Below are positions 1-11,888 of a stretch of 64,000 nucleotides of DNA, piece after piece. Origin of the DNA: Neostapfia colusana (Eukaryota > Streptophyta > Magnoliopsida > Poales > Poaceae); assembly GCA_030760725.1 (NCBI GenBank), contig JASWHV010000003.1, positions 60,965,264 through 61,029,263 of the forward strand, in the 5' to 3' direction. The notes beneath the pieces are model-generated. The model searched no databases. It saw only the letters and a program-made list of their open reading frames with translations, and had not been told where the DNA came from. Both the position numbers and the translations under genes were made by a program. Positions within the stretch are counted from its first letter, which is position 1. Every line of letters begins with the position of its first letter.

Positions 1-2439
1 CGGAACAGCAGCAGGCTAGAGCTGACTGGGATGCCGAGAGTCAAAGGGAAGGTGATGATTATGGTTCAGATCATGGTGGAGATGACATTGAGGATAGCCT
101 CCAAAGCCCACTTATTTCTCGTCAAGCAACAAGCGTGGAAGGAAAGGAGATTGCTGGACCTCTTGGTAGCATAATGGGTGCTGTGGGAAGAAGCAGTAGT
201 ATGCAGGGAGGAGAGGCAGTAAGCAGCATGGGCATCGGTGGAGGATGGCAGTTAGCATGGAAATGGACTGAGAGAGAAGGTGCAGATGGGCAAAAGGAAG
301 GTGGCTTCCAACGTATTTACTTGCATGAGGAGGCGGTTCAAGGTAACAGAGGTTCTATATTGTCGCTACCAGGAGGGGATGTTCCTCCGGGTGGTGAGTT
401 TGTCCAGGCCGCAGCTCTTGTGAGCCAACCAGCTCTTTACTCTAAGGATCTGTTGGAGCAGTGTGCTGTTGGTCCTGCAATGGTGCATCCATCTGAGGCA
501 GTTTCTAAGGGTCCAAGATGGGCTGACCTGTTTGAACCTGGAGTGAAGCACGCGCTGTTTGTTGGCATAGGAATACAGATTCTGCAGCAGGTAGCTAAAT
601 CCTGCATCTATATACCAATATTTTTTTCGCACTAAGCATACATGATACCTAAGTTAGCACTTCCGGGACACCAAAGGCATGGCGCCTCTTCCTGTTCTAT
701 CATTAATTACATCATTTCTTGTATTACTGCTACGTGCTGCACCTCTGCTAATAACTTTCTAGTTTAAGTTCTTACTTTTGGCCTTACCAACATGTGTTTA
801 ACAACTTGGATTATGGTAAGCAACTCACCAGTATTTATAGCTGTTTCCAAAGAAATAATAAACCTAATCATAGGATGGATTCTAATCTGGGTACCATATT
901 TTTGCTGATGAGACTGCAAATGCTACCAGTATATATTTAGTTCCTAACACGGCCTAGTTTTTACGTATTGTAGTGTCAATCTTAAGGAACATGCTATGTC
1001 TGTATAAGAAACAAATAAAGTAGTCTATTGAATAAGATACAAGGGAAGTGCTCTGAGGCACCTGAATATTGTCTATCTCAAAGAAAATGATTAATAGTGT
1101 TTACCAGAAAAATAGAAACATGCATGACCTTTTCCTTCCATTCACTTCCAACGACATTCCTGAATATATTATTCTGAATATGGTTCTAATGTACTAAGAA
1201 TAAAGGTGCTGCATGGAATTTTATGTTGTGACATACTTCCTCTATACCAAAATACTTGTCATTCTAGACTTCAACATTTTTTCACAAATTACTTGTCATT
1301 CTCACTTCTCAATACATCTCTCTCTTTTCCCAATGCATCTCTATTTCTATCTCTCTCATCACCATTTCCTGTGCACCACAACTTTTCTACCTTTTATTAA
1401 TTTCTTTGCTCAGAGCCAAAATGACTAGCAAATTGAAAGAAGGGAGTAGTTTAGTTATATTTTTTGTAATGTTTTTCGTCAATGTGGTATAGAAGATATC
1501 AACATAGCTTACTAACTCAGCATTCATTTTAGTTAACTCATCCTATTTTACTGTTTTATGATCAATATAGTATACAAAATATTAATATAGGTATTAACTT
1601 AGCACGGAATTTCACAGCTTAGTTATGCTTTTTACTGTTCTTTTTGCATCGACATAGTATGCAAGATATTCATATAGGTTATTAACTCATCTTTTGATGC
1701 AGTTTGCTGGTATCAATGGTGTTCTCTACTACACTCCTCAGATCCTTGAGCAAGCAGGTGTTGGTATTCTTCTTTCGAACATTGGCCTTAGCTCATCTTC
1801 TGCATCTATTCTCATCAGTGCCTTGACAACCTTATTGATGCTTCCGAGCATTGGTATTGCTATGAGGCTCATGGATATGTCTGGAAGGAGGTTAGACTTC
1901 AAGTTCCATATGTTATTGCTTTTTTGTATTAAAATGCACTTTTGGTAACATAAGTAAAAATATTAAACATTTTTCTGCCTTGTTTCTCATTCAGGTTTCT
2001 CCTCCTTGCAACAATTCCAATCCTAATAGTGGCATTGGTTATTTTGGTCCTCGTCAACATTCTAGAGGTTGGAACCATGGTTCATGCTGCACTCTCCACA
2101 ATCAGTGTCATAATATATTTCTGCTTCTTTGTCATGGGGTTCGGGCCTATTCCAAATATTCTTTGTGCTGAAATTTTCCCCACCACAGTCCGCGGCATCT
2201 GCATAGCCATCTGTGCCTTAACTTTCTGGATCGGCGACATTATCGTGACATACACCCTTCCAGTGATGCTGAACGCCATCGGGCTTGCTGGTGTTTTCGG
2301 AATATATGCTGTTGTTTGCGTACTGTCTCTTCTGTTTGTATTCATGAAGGTGCCGGAGACAAAAGGCATGCCTCTTGAGGTCATCACCGAGTTCTTCTCT
2401 GTTGGAGCAAAGCAAGCCAAGGAACCCAGGGATGATTAA
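1..2439 (+). CDS. TMT: Tonoplast monosaccharide transporter (TMT/TST, monosaccharide-sensing protein), 3' part, three exons in window
   Basis: Proton-coupled vacuolar sugar importer of the major facilitator superfamily, acting at the tonoplast (family knowledge). Visible exons are 1-590 (reading frame from base 3; 5' end outside the window), 1703-1890 and 1995-2439 with stop TAA. Introns 591-1702 and 1891-1994 both have GT-AG ends, and the frame stays open across the joins. The first exon encodes the long acidic, serine-rich cytosolic loop typical of TMTs, followed by a membrane re-entry starting GIGIQILQQ and continuing into FAGINGVLYY after the splice. Later exons encode the C-terminal six helices, with the sugar-porter signatures SGRR, the EIFPTTVRG block and PETKG. 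The C-terminus ends near KEPRDD. No damage is visible. Among grass paralogues it could be TMT2 or a sister copy; I cannot decide without the N-terminal half. Confidence 0.93.
1234..1448. mobile_element. Stowaway-like MITE in TMT intron 1
   Basis: The left end reads TACTTCCTCTATACCAAAAT and the reverse complement of the right end begins TACTCCCTTC, giving imperfect terminal inverted repeats of the common grass Stowaway type (CTCCCTCCGTCCCAAAATA-like). The element is about 215 bp, AT-rich, non-coding and lies wholly inside the intron. The ends start and finish with TA, as expected for a TA target duplication. The similarity is degenerate, so the family assignment is tentative. Confidence 0.5.
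1477..1700. repeat. Degenerate tandem repeat, about 86-bp period, at the 3' end of TMT intron 1
   Basis: Three successive blocks begin near 1477, 1562 and 1650. Each carries a TAGTAT-ACAAgATATTcATATAGgTTAtTAACTcA-like core followed by a TTTTACTGTT stretch. The third block runs into the functional splice acceptor at 1701-1702. The second block contains an acceptor-like TTTCACAG near 1610-1617. Confidence 0.55.
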
Positions 2440-2815
2440 TTTGCTCAGACCCAGTGACCAGCAAATTTTGTGGTTTCCAAACTTCGCTGTAGTTAACATT
2501 GTTGCGCTATGAACAAGAAACTTGGACCGACGAAGAAGGGAGGGAGGACAGTGTGCCTGAAAGATATAAATCAACTGTACATCGTGAGGCTTTGTACTGT
2601 CATAGGCCGGCTTTCAGAACTAATGTGTAGATCCTCATCATGTTCTTTTTTGCTTGGAGACTTTGTATTTGTGCCCGTTGGATTTTTCTCCTGTGTAACT
2701 AGTGGTGTGCGACAGTTACATTCTCTCGATTTGTCTTCTTAGCCCTCTCTATTTTGAGTTCAGATTTGTTCAGAAAATACTGTGACCAGTCAGTGGTTAT
2801 TACCCACGTTACTAA

Positions 2816-2935
2816 TAACAAATGGAGGCTGGGAAGGTACAATTCTTGCCAGCTGAAACATCTCCAATGGAGATATAACAAATGGAGGCTGGGAAGGTAC
2901 AATTCTTGCCAGCTGAAACATCTCCAATGAAGATA
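2816..2935. repeat. Direct tandem duplication of a 60-bp unit
   Basis: Two adjacent copies (2816-2875 and 2876-2935) starting TAACAAATGGAGGCTGGGAA are nearly identical, differing at one base (ATGGAGATA versus ATGAAGATA). They lie about 0.4 kb downstream of the transporter stop and do not encode a recognisable product. Confidence 0.9.
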
Positions 2936-3239
2936 GAAATTAGACTGCTGCTAGCCGATCGTCTCCAAGCACCAGTAAGCTTCTGCCCTTCGGGTTTACA
3001 TGGTTGCTTGACCCATAACCCAAATGAAGAAGTATGATTTTTTTTCGATTTAGGTCCTCCATTTTTTAAAAATACCTTTGAGGAAAGTATTACTAGAAAT
3101 GGATATTTCGCATGGCACCATTGTAAAGTAGCAGGGTGCCACAAGACTTGGTACCGAACTTACCACATCAACACCTAGTCGCATGGCCTTGATGACCCGA
3201 GAGACTCGACGCTAATTCCTTTAACGCCGTATGTAAATA

Positions 3240-3268
3240 GCACGACGCTAGATCCTTTAGCGTCGTGC
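3240..3268. repeat. Perfect 11-bp inverted repeat (hairpin)
   Basis: The arms GCACGACGCTA (3240-3250) and TAGCGTCGTGC (3258-3268) are exact reverse complements around a 7-base loop. A degenerate copy of the same motif, CGACGCTAATTCCTTTAACG, lies just upstream at about 3207. Function unknown; it could be the remnant of a terminal inverted repeat. Confidence 0.85.
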
Positions 3269-3318
3269 CACTCAGCCAAAAAAGCCCCGAGGCCCGTTGA
3301 ACCTTCTCCCTCTCAATT

Positions 3319-6167
3319 TGTCGCACCCCTTTCTCTCTCTAACTTCCGGCCGCGATGCTTCAACCGCGCCTGCTCGCGCATCACGCGCCCACCCGTTAGC
3401 TGATCGGTCACGTCCCTTGCCTCACAACCGCCTCCCTCTATATAAATCGGACCCAACCTCATCCGACTTGTTGCCGATCATCCCAACGCTTCACCGCCCT
3501 CGTAGGAATCATCCACGACAAGTTTCGTCGCCCGAGACCCCTCCTCGACGCCGCCGAAGGTTGGGCATCGCACCTGATCGTGGAACACACACTTCCGACT
3601 ATTTTTTCACATGGGCGACATCCATGGTGAGTTACCCACGAGCCTCTCTTCATTTTCCCTCAAATCCCATCAAGTTTGGATCACCACAACACGATCCGGC
3701 CAACTTCGGTGAACTCCGGCCATGGCACCACCATCTTCCTCATCTCAAGAAACGTCATATCTTGCCGGAGATGACGTGGCTTCACCCAAAACCCTTGATA
3801 TCACGTGTACGGTCCAGATTAAAAAGAGGATACCCCTTCAGTTGTTTTAAATCAGGACCCTCTATTTTAAATCCAACAGCCCACATTCGATCTAGTTATA
3901 ACCATTGGAACATTCACAAATAACCCCTATAGATTTCTGAGTAATCAATATAAGTCATAAACTTTATAAAAAGAACCCTAGTCTTTACTAAAAATAGGAA
4001 ATACACTTCATTTTAGTCTAAAAGCCCATGTACTTACAAACTATTAGGAAAAATAGTTCTGTAAATTCATTATAACCCTTAGAAAAACTGTATCTATCAC
4101 ATTTTGACCCAGGATAATTTATAATTTCACATTTAATTCTATAATTAACCAAAAATTGGATAAATAAATTCTAAAAGGTCATAGAAAATGTATAAATAAA
4201 CTAATTGTATATTTTAATACATATATATGTTCTGAAATTATGAATAAATATATTCTAAGACTGCAATTATATTTTAAGTAATAAACTAATGCTGAAATAA
4301 AAATAAAAACAATATATATATTGCAGAAAATTTGTAGAAATTATCTAAAATGTGTAGATAAATTCTGAAAATGCAATAAAAGCAATATATACTCTAGAAA
4401 TAGTTATAATAAAACTTTTAGAACAATATTTAGGACTGAAATTATAATAAAATTTGTATATATGCATATATACACTCTAAAAATTATTATAAATTGTTAT
4501 AAAGTTAGAAATAAATGTTTTGTTAATACAAAAACTAAATATAAAAATGTATATGGCATGTTATTAAACATTGTACTCTCAAAACACATGTAAAATAATG
4601 AACAATCATATGTAGATAAGAAAAATACATAGAAATAAATGATAAATGAATATAATTCTATACTTATAAGTTTGAAATGAATTGTTATGTTTCTTATTGC
4701 ATGTTTTGTATTGTTTTGTGTGCATATACATGGATAGAACCATCAAAAGAGGCAATTCCTAAGCTCAAGAGCAAGAGTTTGAAATCTCTAAGCAGCAATC
4801 TAAAGTCAAATGTTCCTTGACCACTTTGCTCCTATTCTAGGATGATTAGTTAGAATATTTCCATGATGTCTTCAATATGAAACCCAGTATAGGACATATG
4901 ACTAGATCTTTCCATATCATTCCTTGAAACTATGGTAGAATTTAGTTAGGATGTGTTAATTGTTATTTTGTGCTTAGGCATGCTTAAAATTTAGAAAATG
5001 AATGAAACATAGTTATTACTAGTCTTGTAGAATATATGAGAGACATAAGAGTGTGTCATAGTGATAGGAATCTAGACAGCCTGGTTGTTTTGGATGGTTC
5101 TTCGTGCACGAGACCTGGGTTATCGATAGTGCCTGTCTTTGATTCTAAGGACCGGTTCATGGAACAGTTAACCCGGCTTTACAGTGCCACTACAAGACTG
5201 AGATGGGGCAGCTTGGCCAATTAATTAGGAGTTTGCCGGTATAGTATGAGTGTTTGGATGGTGCGGAGAATGGAAGTCTATTTTTGACTACCATGGAAAC
5301 TGCAAGGCTCAAGAGGGGACTTCTACAGGGGAGGGTTTACTCCTAGGAACTGCAGCGGTAAACCTCAGTGGGCTTGTACTTGCCGGTAGACCCTTTGTAA
5401 AGGCCATGTAGTGATCTCCTGATCGCACACCCAAGGAAGTGTATAATATGGCTTGCAACCATGGATATCAGGGAAGTTCTTAGTCCACCTGGCAATAGGG
5501 GATGAATTCACTACTAGTGGGTAAAGTGGTACAATCTCTGCAGAGAACCAAACTGTCATGACAGCCGTGCTCATGGTCAAGAGCGGCTTGGACTTGTCCA
5601 TGATTAAAGAAACATGAATATGGGTTGAAAAAGGTTGTTGGGTGGTGTAACCTAACATTAATGAGTTAACTATGAAGATGGTGGGATTGATCACTTAGTA
5701 ATATAGGTTGCTAAATTAAAGCTAAGGTCTAGGTTTAATGCATAGTGCTTAACAGAGTCAGCCTTTCCTTTCTATTAGCCTTCATAACATCTTTTCCTGC
5801 ACTTTGGGTACTTTTGGGTACTCAAACTTGCTTTTGTTGGATATCATATGCTGCTTAGTTGTAAATGAAGATATAGATTTCGATGAAGAGGACTTTGATC
5901 TCGAAGAGCAGCTCTAGACTGGCGAAACCCCCGAGCAACGCCTGTGGATTTGGAGCACCACATAGTTGATTTCCGATGTTTGTATAATTAGTGTAATAGC
6001 ACTTTTATTAGTCTATTATGACTTATGATGTAATATTATGTTATACGTTGAACTTGGCTTGTAATATAATGATATTATACTCTTGTCGGCACATGTATGA
6101 GTCAACTTATCCTAACATACATGTGAGAATATACTCGGTTGTTCTTTATGGAAAAGTGGGTGTTACA
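3319..6167 (+). repeat. 5' LTR of the LARD-like element
   Basis: 2849 bp, bounded by TG and CA. The first 0.5 kb is GC-rich and contains a TATA box; the middle (about 3900-4700) is very AT-rich; the last part holds blocks shared with Tekay-type LTRs. Differences from the 3' LTR are scattered, mostly transitions with small indels, and are densest in the GC-rich start. Confidence 0.93.
3440..3447 (+). promoter_or_regulatory. TATA box of the 5' LTR
   Basis: CTCTATATAAATCGG lies about 120 bp from the LTR start in a GC-rich context and is preserved in the other LTR at 7128-7134 (CTCTATATAAACCG). Conservation in both copies supports it as the retrotransposon promoter; the start site is not known. 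Confidence 0.6.
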
Positions 6168-7006
6168 AAGTGGTATCAGAGCTAAGGTTGCCCGTAGGAT
6201 GCAAGCCTAGTTAGAAATGGACGTATTAAGGACATATTATTTTAGCATATTTTTTAAGAATATTTTACTATGAAAAATGATTATTTAATTTGCTTTATCT
6301 TAGCTAAGGTCTATCCTCATCTAGCTTTTTTTAGAAAATCTTATTATGTTTTCTAATTTTTGTTATTTTCCACTCAATCAAAAAAAAATTAGATTAACAT
6401 ATGAAAACAAATTAAAGAGGAAGAAGACTTTTTGAAGAAACTTATTCATTACTCGCTTAGGTTCCATTTTGATTAGCGAGTGAAATTCATGCCTTGGTCG
6501 TAAAGATTTAGAAAAAATATGTTGTTTGATATACTGCAATTTAGTTTTTTTATTTAAGGGGGGTAGCCTATCTTATTTTAACATTTTTATTAAGCTCGAT
6601 TAGATAATCGATACGATAGGTCATCGCGAACGTTGACAACACAAGAAGGAAAAAAATCTTCACAGAAGACTGTCACACATGAACATGAAGGACCATTGAT
6701 TAAGAGGAAGCAAGCTCGGAGGTCCTAAAGATTGTCACAAAGCTCTGATGCTATATGTATGCTTTTATACAGAGTGTATTTTAGTTTATAATCCTTTATT
6801 TCATTGACCAATATCAAAACCATTAGCAAACACCTAACCATCATAGTATATACAAATTGTTCGGTCTTAACCATTTTTTGTTCTAATCCTCTAAATCTTT
6901 GTTACATCTTTCTTTCACATCTTAATGAAACCATTTTGGTAAAGCAAACTTTCAAAAACCTAAACCTTCTGAATCTCACGGCGAAATTCCATTTAAGAAG
7001 GTAGTT
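6168..7006 (+). other. Interior of the LARD-like element, with primer-binding site
   Basis: Bases 6171-6182 read TGGTATCAGAGC, the classical complement of the 3' end of initiator tRNA-Met, three bases after the LTR. The remaining roughly 820 bp are AT-rich with no open frame that looks like gag or pol. The stretch before the 3' LTR (ATTTAAGAAGGTAGTT) is only weakly purine-rich as a polypurine tract. Confidence 0.85.
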
Positions 7007-9842
7007 TGTCACACCCTTTTCTCTCTCTAACTTCTGGACGAAATGCTTCAACCGCCCCTGCTCGCGCATCACGCGCCCACTCGTTCACCGATCGGTCACG
7101 TCCCTTGCCCCACAACCGCCTCCCTCTATATAAACCGACCCCAACCTCATCCGACTTGTTGTCAATCATCCCAACGCTTCACCGCCCTCGTAGGAATCAT
7201 CCACGACAAGTTTCGCCGCCCGAGGCCCCTCCTCGACGCCGCCGAAGGTTGGGCATCGCACCTCATCGTGGAACACACACTTCTGACCATTTTTTCGTAT
7301 GGGCGACATCTATGGTGAGTTCCCCACGAGCTCCTCTTCATTTTCCCTCAAATCCCATCAAGTTTGGACCACCACAACGCGATCCGACCAACTCCGGCGA
7401 ACTCTGGCCATGGCACCACCACCTTCCTCATCTCAGGCAGCCTCATACCTCGCCGGATATGACGTGGCTTCACCCTAGCCCTTGATCTCATGTGTGTGGT
7501 CCAGATTAAAAAGAGGATACCCCTTCAATTGTTTTAAATCATGGCCCTCTATTTTAAATCCAATGGCGTACATTCAATCTAGTTATAACCATTGGAACAT
7601 TCACAGATAGCCCCCTATAGATTTCTAAGTAATCAATATAAGTCCTAAACGTTATAAAAAGAACCCTAGTCTTTACTAAAAATAGGAAATACACTTCATT
7701 TTAGTCTAAAAGCTCCTGTACTTACAAACTATTAGGAAAAATAGTTCTGTAAATCCATTATAACCCTTAGAAAAACTGCATCTATCACATTTTGACCCAG
7801 GATAATTTATAATTTCACATTTAATTCTATAATTAACCAAAAATTGGATAAATAAATTCTGAAAGGTCATAGAAAATGTATAAAATAAACTAATTATACA
7901 TTTTAATACATATATATTCTGAAATTATGAATAAATATATTCCAAGACTGGAATTATATTTTAAGTAATAAATTAATGCTGAAATCAAAATAAAAACAAT
8001 ATATATTGCAGAAAATTTGTAGAAATTATCTAAAATGCATAGATAAATTCTGAAAATTCAATAAAGCAGTATATATTCTAGAAATAGTTATAATAAAACT
8101 TTTAGAACAATATTTAGGTCTGAAATTATAATAAAGTTTGTATATATGCATATATACACTCTAAAAATTGTTATAAATTATTACAACGTTAGAAATAAAT
8201 GTTTTTAATACAAAAACTAAATATAAAAATATATATGCCATGTTATTAAACATTGTACTCTCAAAACACATGTAAAATATTGAACAATCATATGTAGATA
8301 AGAAAAATACATAGAAATAAATGATAAATGAATATAATTCTGTACTTATAAGTTTGAAATGAATTGTTATGTTTCTTATTGTATGTTTTGCATTGTTTAT
8401 GTGCATATACATGGATAGAACCATCAAAAGAGGCAATTCCTAAGCTCAAGAGCAAGAGTTTGAAATCTCTAAGCAGCAATCTGAAGGCAAGTGTTCCTTG
8501 ACCGCTTTGCTCCTATTCTAGGATGATTAGTTAGAATATTTCGATGATGTCTTTAATATGAAACCCAGTCTAGGACATATGACTAGATCTTTCCATATCA
8601 TTCCTTGAAACCATGGTGGGATTTAGTTAGGATGTGTTAATTTATGTGCTTAGGCATGCTTAAAATTTAGAAAATGAATGAAACATAGTTATTACTAGTC
8701 TTGTAGAATATATGAAGAGACATAAGAGTGTGTCATAGTGATAGGAATCTAGACAGGTTGGTTCTTTTGGGTGGTGCTTCATGCACGAGACTTGGGTTAG
8801 TGATAGTGCTTGTCTTAGATTCTAAGGACCGATTTTCGGAACAGTTAACCCGGCTTTACAGTACCTCCACAAGACTGAGATGGGGCAGCTTGGCCAATTA
8901 ATTTGGAGTTTGCCGGTATATATGTGTGTTTGGATGGTGCGGGGAACGGAATTCCATTTTTGACTACCTTGGGAACTTGCAAGGCTCAATAGGGGGCTTC
9001 TGCAGGGGAGGGTTTACTCCCAGGAACTGCAGCGGTGGAACCTTAGTGGGCTTGTACTTGCCGGTAGACCCTATGTAAAGGCCATGTAGTGATCTCCTGA
9101 TTGCACACCCAAGGAAGTGTATAGTGTGGCTTGCAACCACGGATATCAAGGAGATTATTAGTCCACCTCGCAACAGGGAATGAAATCACTACTTGTGAGT
9201 AAAGTGGTACAATCTCTGCAGAGAGCCAAACTGTCATGACAGCCGTGCTCACGGTCAAGAGCGGCTTGTACTTGTCCATGATTAGAGAAACATGGATATG
9301 GGTTGAAAAAGGTTTGTTGGGTGGTGTAACCTAACATTAATGAGTTAACTATGAAGATGGTAGGCACTTAGTAATATAGGTTGCTAAATTAAAGCTAAGG
9401 TCTAGGTTTAATGCATAGTGCTTAACAGAGTCGGCCTTTCCTTTCTATTAGCCTTCATAACATCTTTTCCTACACTTGCTGAGTACCTTTGGGTACTCAA
9501 ACATGCTTTTGTTAGATATCATATGCTGCTCAGGTGTAAATGAAGATATAGATTTCGATGAAGAGGACTTTGATCCCGAAGAGCTGCTCTAGGCTGGCGA
9601 AATCCCCGGGCAACGCCTGTGGATTTGAAGCACCACATAGTTGATTTCCTCTGTTTGTATAATTAGTGTAATAACACTTTTATTAGTCTATTATGACTTA
9701 TGATGTAATATTATGTTGTACGTTGAACTTGACTTGTAATATAATGATATTACACTCTTGTCGGCACATGTACGAGTCAACTGATCCTGGCATACATGTG
9801 AGAATATACTCGGTTGTTCTTTATGGAAAACTGGGTGTGACA
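7007..9842 (+). repeat. 3' LTR of the LARD-like element
   Basis: 2836 bp, TGTCACACCC to GGGTGTGACA. It is collinear with 3319-6167 along its whole length, including the TATA box, the AT-rich centre and the blocks shared with Tekay-type LTRs such as CACTTGCTGAGTACC near 9473. Confidence 0.93.
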
Positions 9843-11508
9843 CTTTTCCTTTCCCCCACCCCCTCGTGCATGACAGAAAGGGATCCTCTGACTTAAACTG
9901 TGGTTACTGACGTGTCAGCAACCATATCACAGTGTGCAGTTAAGTTAGAGGATCCTTGTCTAAGCAGGACGCCCTCTCTCCATCATGCCTTCCACCTCCT
10001 GCTCTTAGGTACACAACCTTTTGATGACACATGTACTTAGTCATGTCATTTGACATTGTGTTACTCAACTACCGCGTCAAAAATATATGAACGTCGTAAG
10101 AAGGGTATGTTTCCTATATTGTGTCTATGAGTTTTTTCTTTGTCGTTATAGGCGTATGAACTTTATAAGTGATATGCTACTAGTCCACACCCTTTCAATG
10201 AATATTTAAATCCGAAGTCAAAACTCATCCGTCCTTAGATTCTCGCACCGGAGCCCTCTATGCGGACCGGGCCGGTAAATTTCCAGGACGGGTCGAGCGA
10301 GGCTCTCCGCAGTGGTTGTTTTTACCGTCAACTGAAAAACAGCGGTCCCTACAGTCCGTATGTTAATTCACCATTTCCTCTGACAGAATGACGGTCACCG
10401 AAGTTGTTGTCAATCGCGCGAGGGAGAAATCAGGAGGCGAAACTGTAGCAACAGCCAAACAGGGGACTCGGGAGCAGCAGAGGAGGTGATGACACAGGGC
10501 AGCTCCAGTTCGGTGGTGCTGCTCCTCAGTGACCGTTGGGAAGCGGAGGCGTGGCAACGGCGTGGGGAGCGGAGGGTCGGTGCAGCCATCGCGGTGGTGA
10601 TTTGCTCGTTTCGCTGATTCAACGGACAGGCAGCAAGATCCGTCCAATCGGCGGCCCTATCTGCTCCAACTCTGCTAGGTTCGTCTATTCCTGCAGGGTC
10701 CACAGTGAGATCAAGAAGCTACGAGCGACATCCAGCGATGAGGCTCCTGGATATTGAGATCAAGAAGGTGCGGGGAAAGAAGTCAGAGCTCAGCAAATAT
10801 AATCTTTCTTATCAGAAATAGAGCTCATAGCATTAAACAAGTCTGGATGCAGATGCTGAGCCGATTTAACATGCTTGATGACCATCTTGCTGGCGGTATT
10901 GAAGGTACATATGCCTTAACATACCTGGATGCTACTTATCTCTGTCTTCTTTTACTGAACCATCTTACTCTCTAACTATGATGTCATGTAGTGAACATCA
11001 GCAATGACTCCTTTGAGTGATTCAACATACCTACATTTTAGTGACTCCTATCCCTCTTGTTCTGTATTGGAGAATACAAGTGTTCTATTGTTTGCTTCTG
11101 GTTTTATCAATGTAGATGTCACATTTGTATTTACAATGTTTACATTTAAATTAATTTTTAAAGGTCAAAATATTTTTAGACGATGTTGGACTGGTCCTAC
11201 ATAGTTACTACAAATTAATTACCCTTACAACACATTTTGCGTAAACTAAAAAATGTTGAAATGATATGATATAAAATAGATGGTAGTTGATATAGAGATT
11301 CAATTTAGAGGTAGACGAGTGCAGAGAACGAAACTGTAAAGCTGAGAATCTTTTAGAGTTAAATGTAAAAGGCTAAGAATATTCTTTTAGAGGTCGGATA
11401 TAGAGATCAATCACTGAGAAACCTTCAAGACATGTTAAAGTGGGCCTGGCAAATGCGCAGTTCGGAGCACCTTGAGCACAACATTGGTCCACAGTCCACT
11501 GCACTAAG
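9843..11508. other. Intergenic segment between the LARD and the split Mutator-like element
   Basis: This holds a small hairpin element (9881-9955), a GC-rich island (about 10220-10760) and AT-rich DNA from about 10980 onward. Short open frames exist on both strands of the island, but none matches a family I recognise and none has a convincing start context. A gene fragment captured by a transposon is possible but unproven. Confidence 0.4.
9881..9955. mobile_element. Small hairpin MITE-like element
   Basis: Inverted arms GGATCCTCTGACTTAAACTG (9881-9900) and CAGTTAAGTTAGAGGATCC (9937-9955) are near-exact reverse complements around a 36-bp centre. The centre contains the palindrome CTGACGTGTCAG. 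No obvious target duplication is visible. Confidence 0.55.
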
Positions 11509-11832
11509 GGAATTTTTATTAATATACAAATTTTATTAATTTAATAAAAATAAGCGGTCGTTTTGCTCGTCCATTAGGATATAGATGTCACGTCAGCACC
11601 TGTCGCCTACTCAGCAGGTGATTGGGTCATGTCAACACCTGCGGCCTAATGAGAGGGCGACAGGTAGAACGTTAACCGCAATGTCAGCTTTTTTACATAA
11701 TATTTAAACTCAATTACTAAAATACGGAACAAATGATATTGTAATGTAGTGGTAATTTCTAAGGGTCTAATTTAATGGGGTCTCAGGTTTGAGCCATGTT
11801 TGCCCATATTTTATTTGTATTTTTAATATACA
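11509..11832 (+). repeat. Left terminal inverted repeat arm of the MULE (5' segment)
   Basis: Outer 324 bp of the left arm, ending at the E1 target duplication ATACA. Its counterpart is the reverse complement of roughly 27170-27490. The inner part of this arm lies on the other side of E1, from 26818. Confidence 0.8.
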
Positions 11833-11888
11833 TGTCGGTACCCTCAATATGGGGTACCCCGCGCACAGGGGAAATCGTCTAAGAACTT

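Larger units (their letters stand above)
2440..3318. other. 3' UTR and intergenic flank of the transporter gene
   Basis: The first roughly 300 bases after the stop are T-rich and probably 3' UTR; no clear polyadenylation signal was fixed. The remainder holds a 60-bp tandem duplication and a hairpin, listed separately. No coding sequence was recognised. Confidence 0.5.
3319..9842 (+). mobile_element. Non-autonomous LTR retrotransposon (LARD-like) with Tekay/chromovirus-type LTRs
   Basis: Two long near-identical direct repeats (3319-6167 and 7007-9842) begin TGTCRCACCC and end GGGTGTKACA. They flank an 839-bp interior that starts with a primer-binding site matching initiator tRNA-Met. No gag or pol remnant was recognised in the interior, so the element would need enzymes from an autonomous relative. 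Blocks of LTR sequence are shared, in reverse orientation, with the LTRs at 61415-64000 and 49130-52216, placing it near the Tekay chromoviruses. No clean 5-bp target duplication is visible (CAATT on the left, CTTTT on the right), which suggests age or flank rearrangement. Confidence 0.88.

Noticed and set aside
3297..3923. 208-residue plus-strand ORF at the start of the LARD 5' LTR (with a 159-residue counterpart at 7006-7485)
   Set aside because: It lies in LTR sequence, overlaps the TATA region, has no recognisable domain, and the two copies differ as non-coding DNA does (different stops).
6171..6182. Possible tRNA-Met gene fragment
   Set aside because: Only the 12-base 3'-end complement is present, right after an LTR: a primer-binding site, not a tRNA gene. 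No tRNA or rRNA gene was recognised anywhere in the window.
3314..9847. 5-bp target duplication of the LARD-like element
   Set aside because: CAATT and CTTTT agree at only three of five positions; not supported as a duplication.
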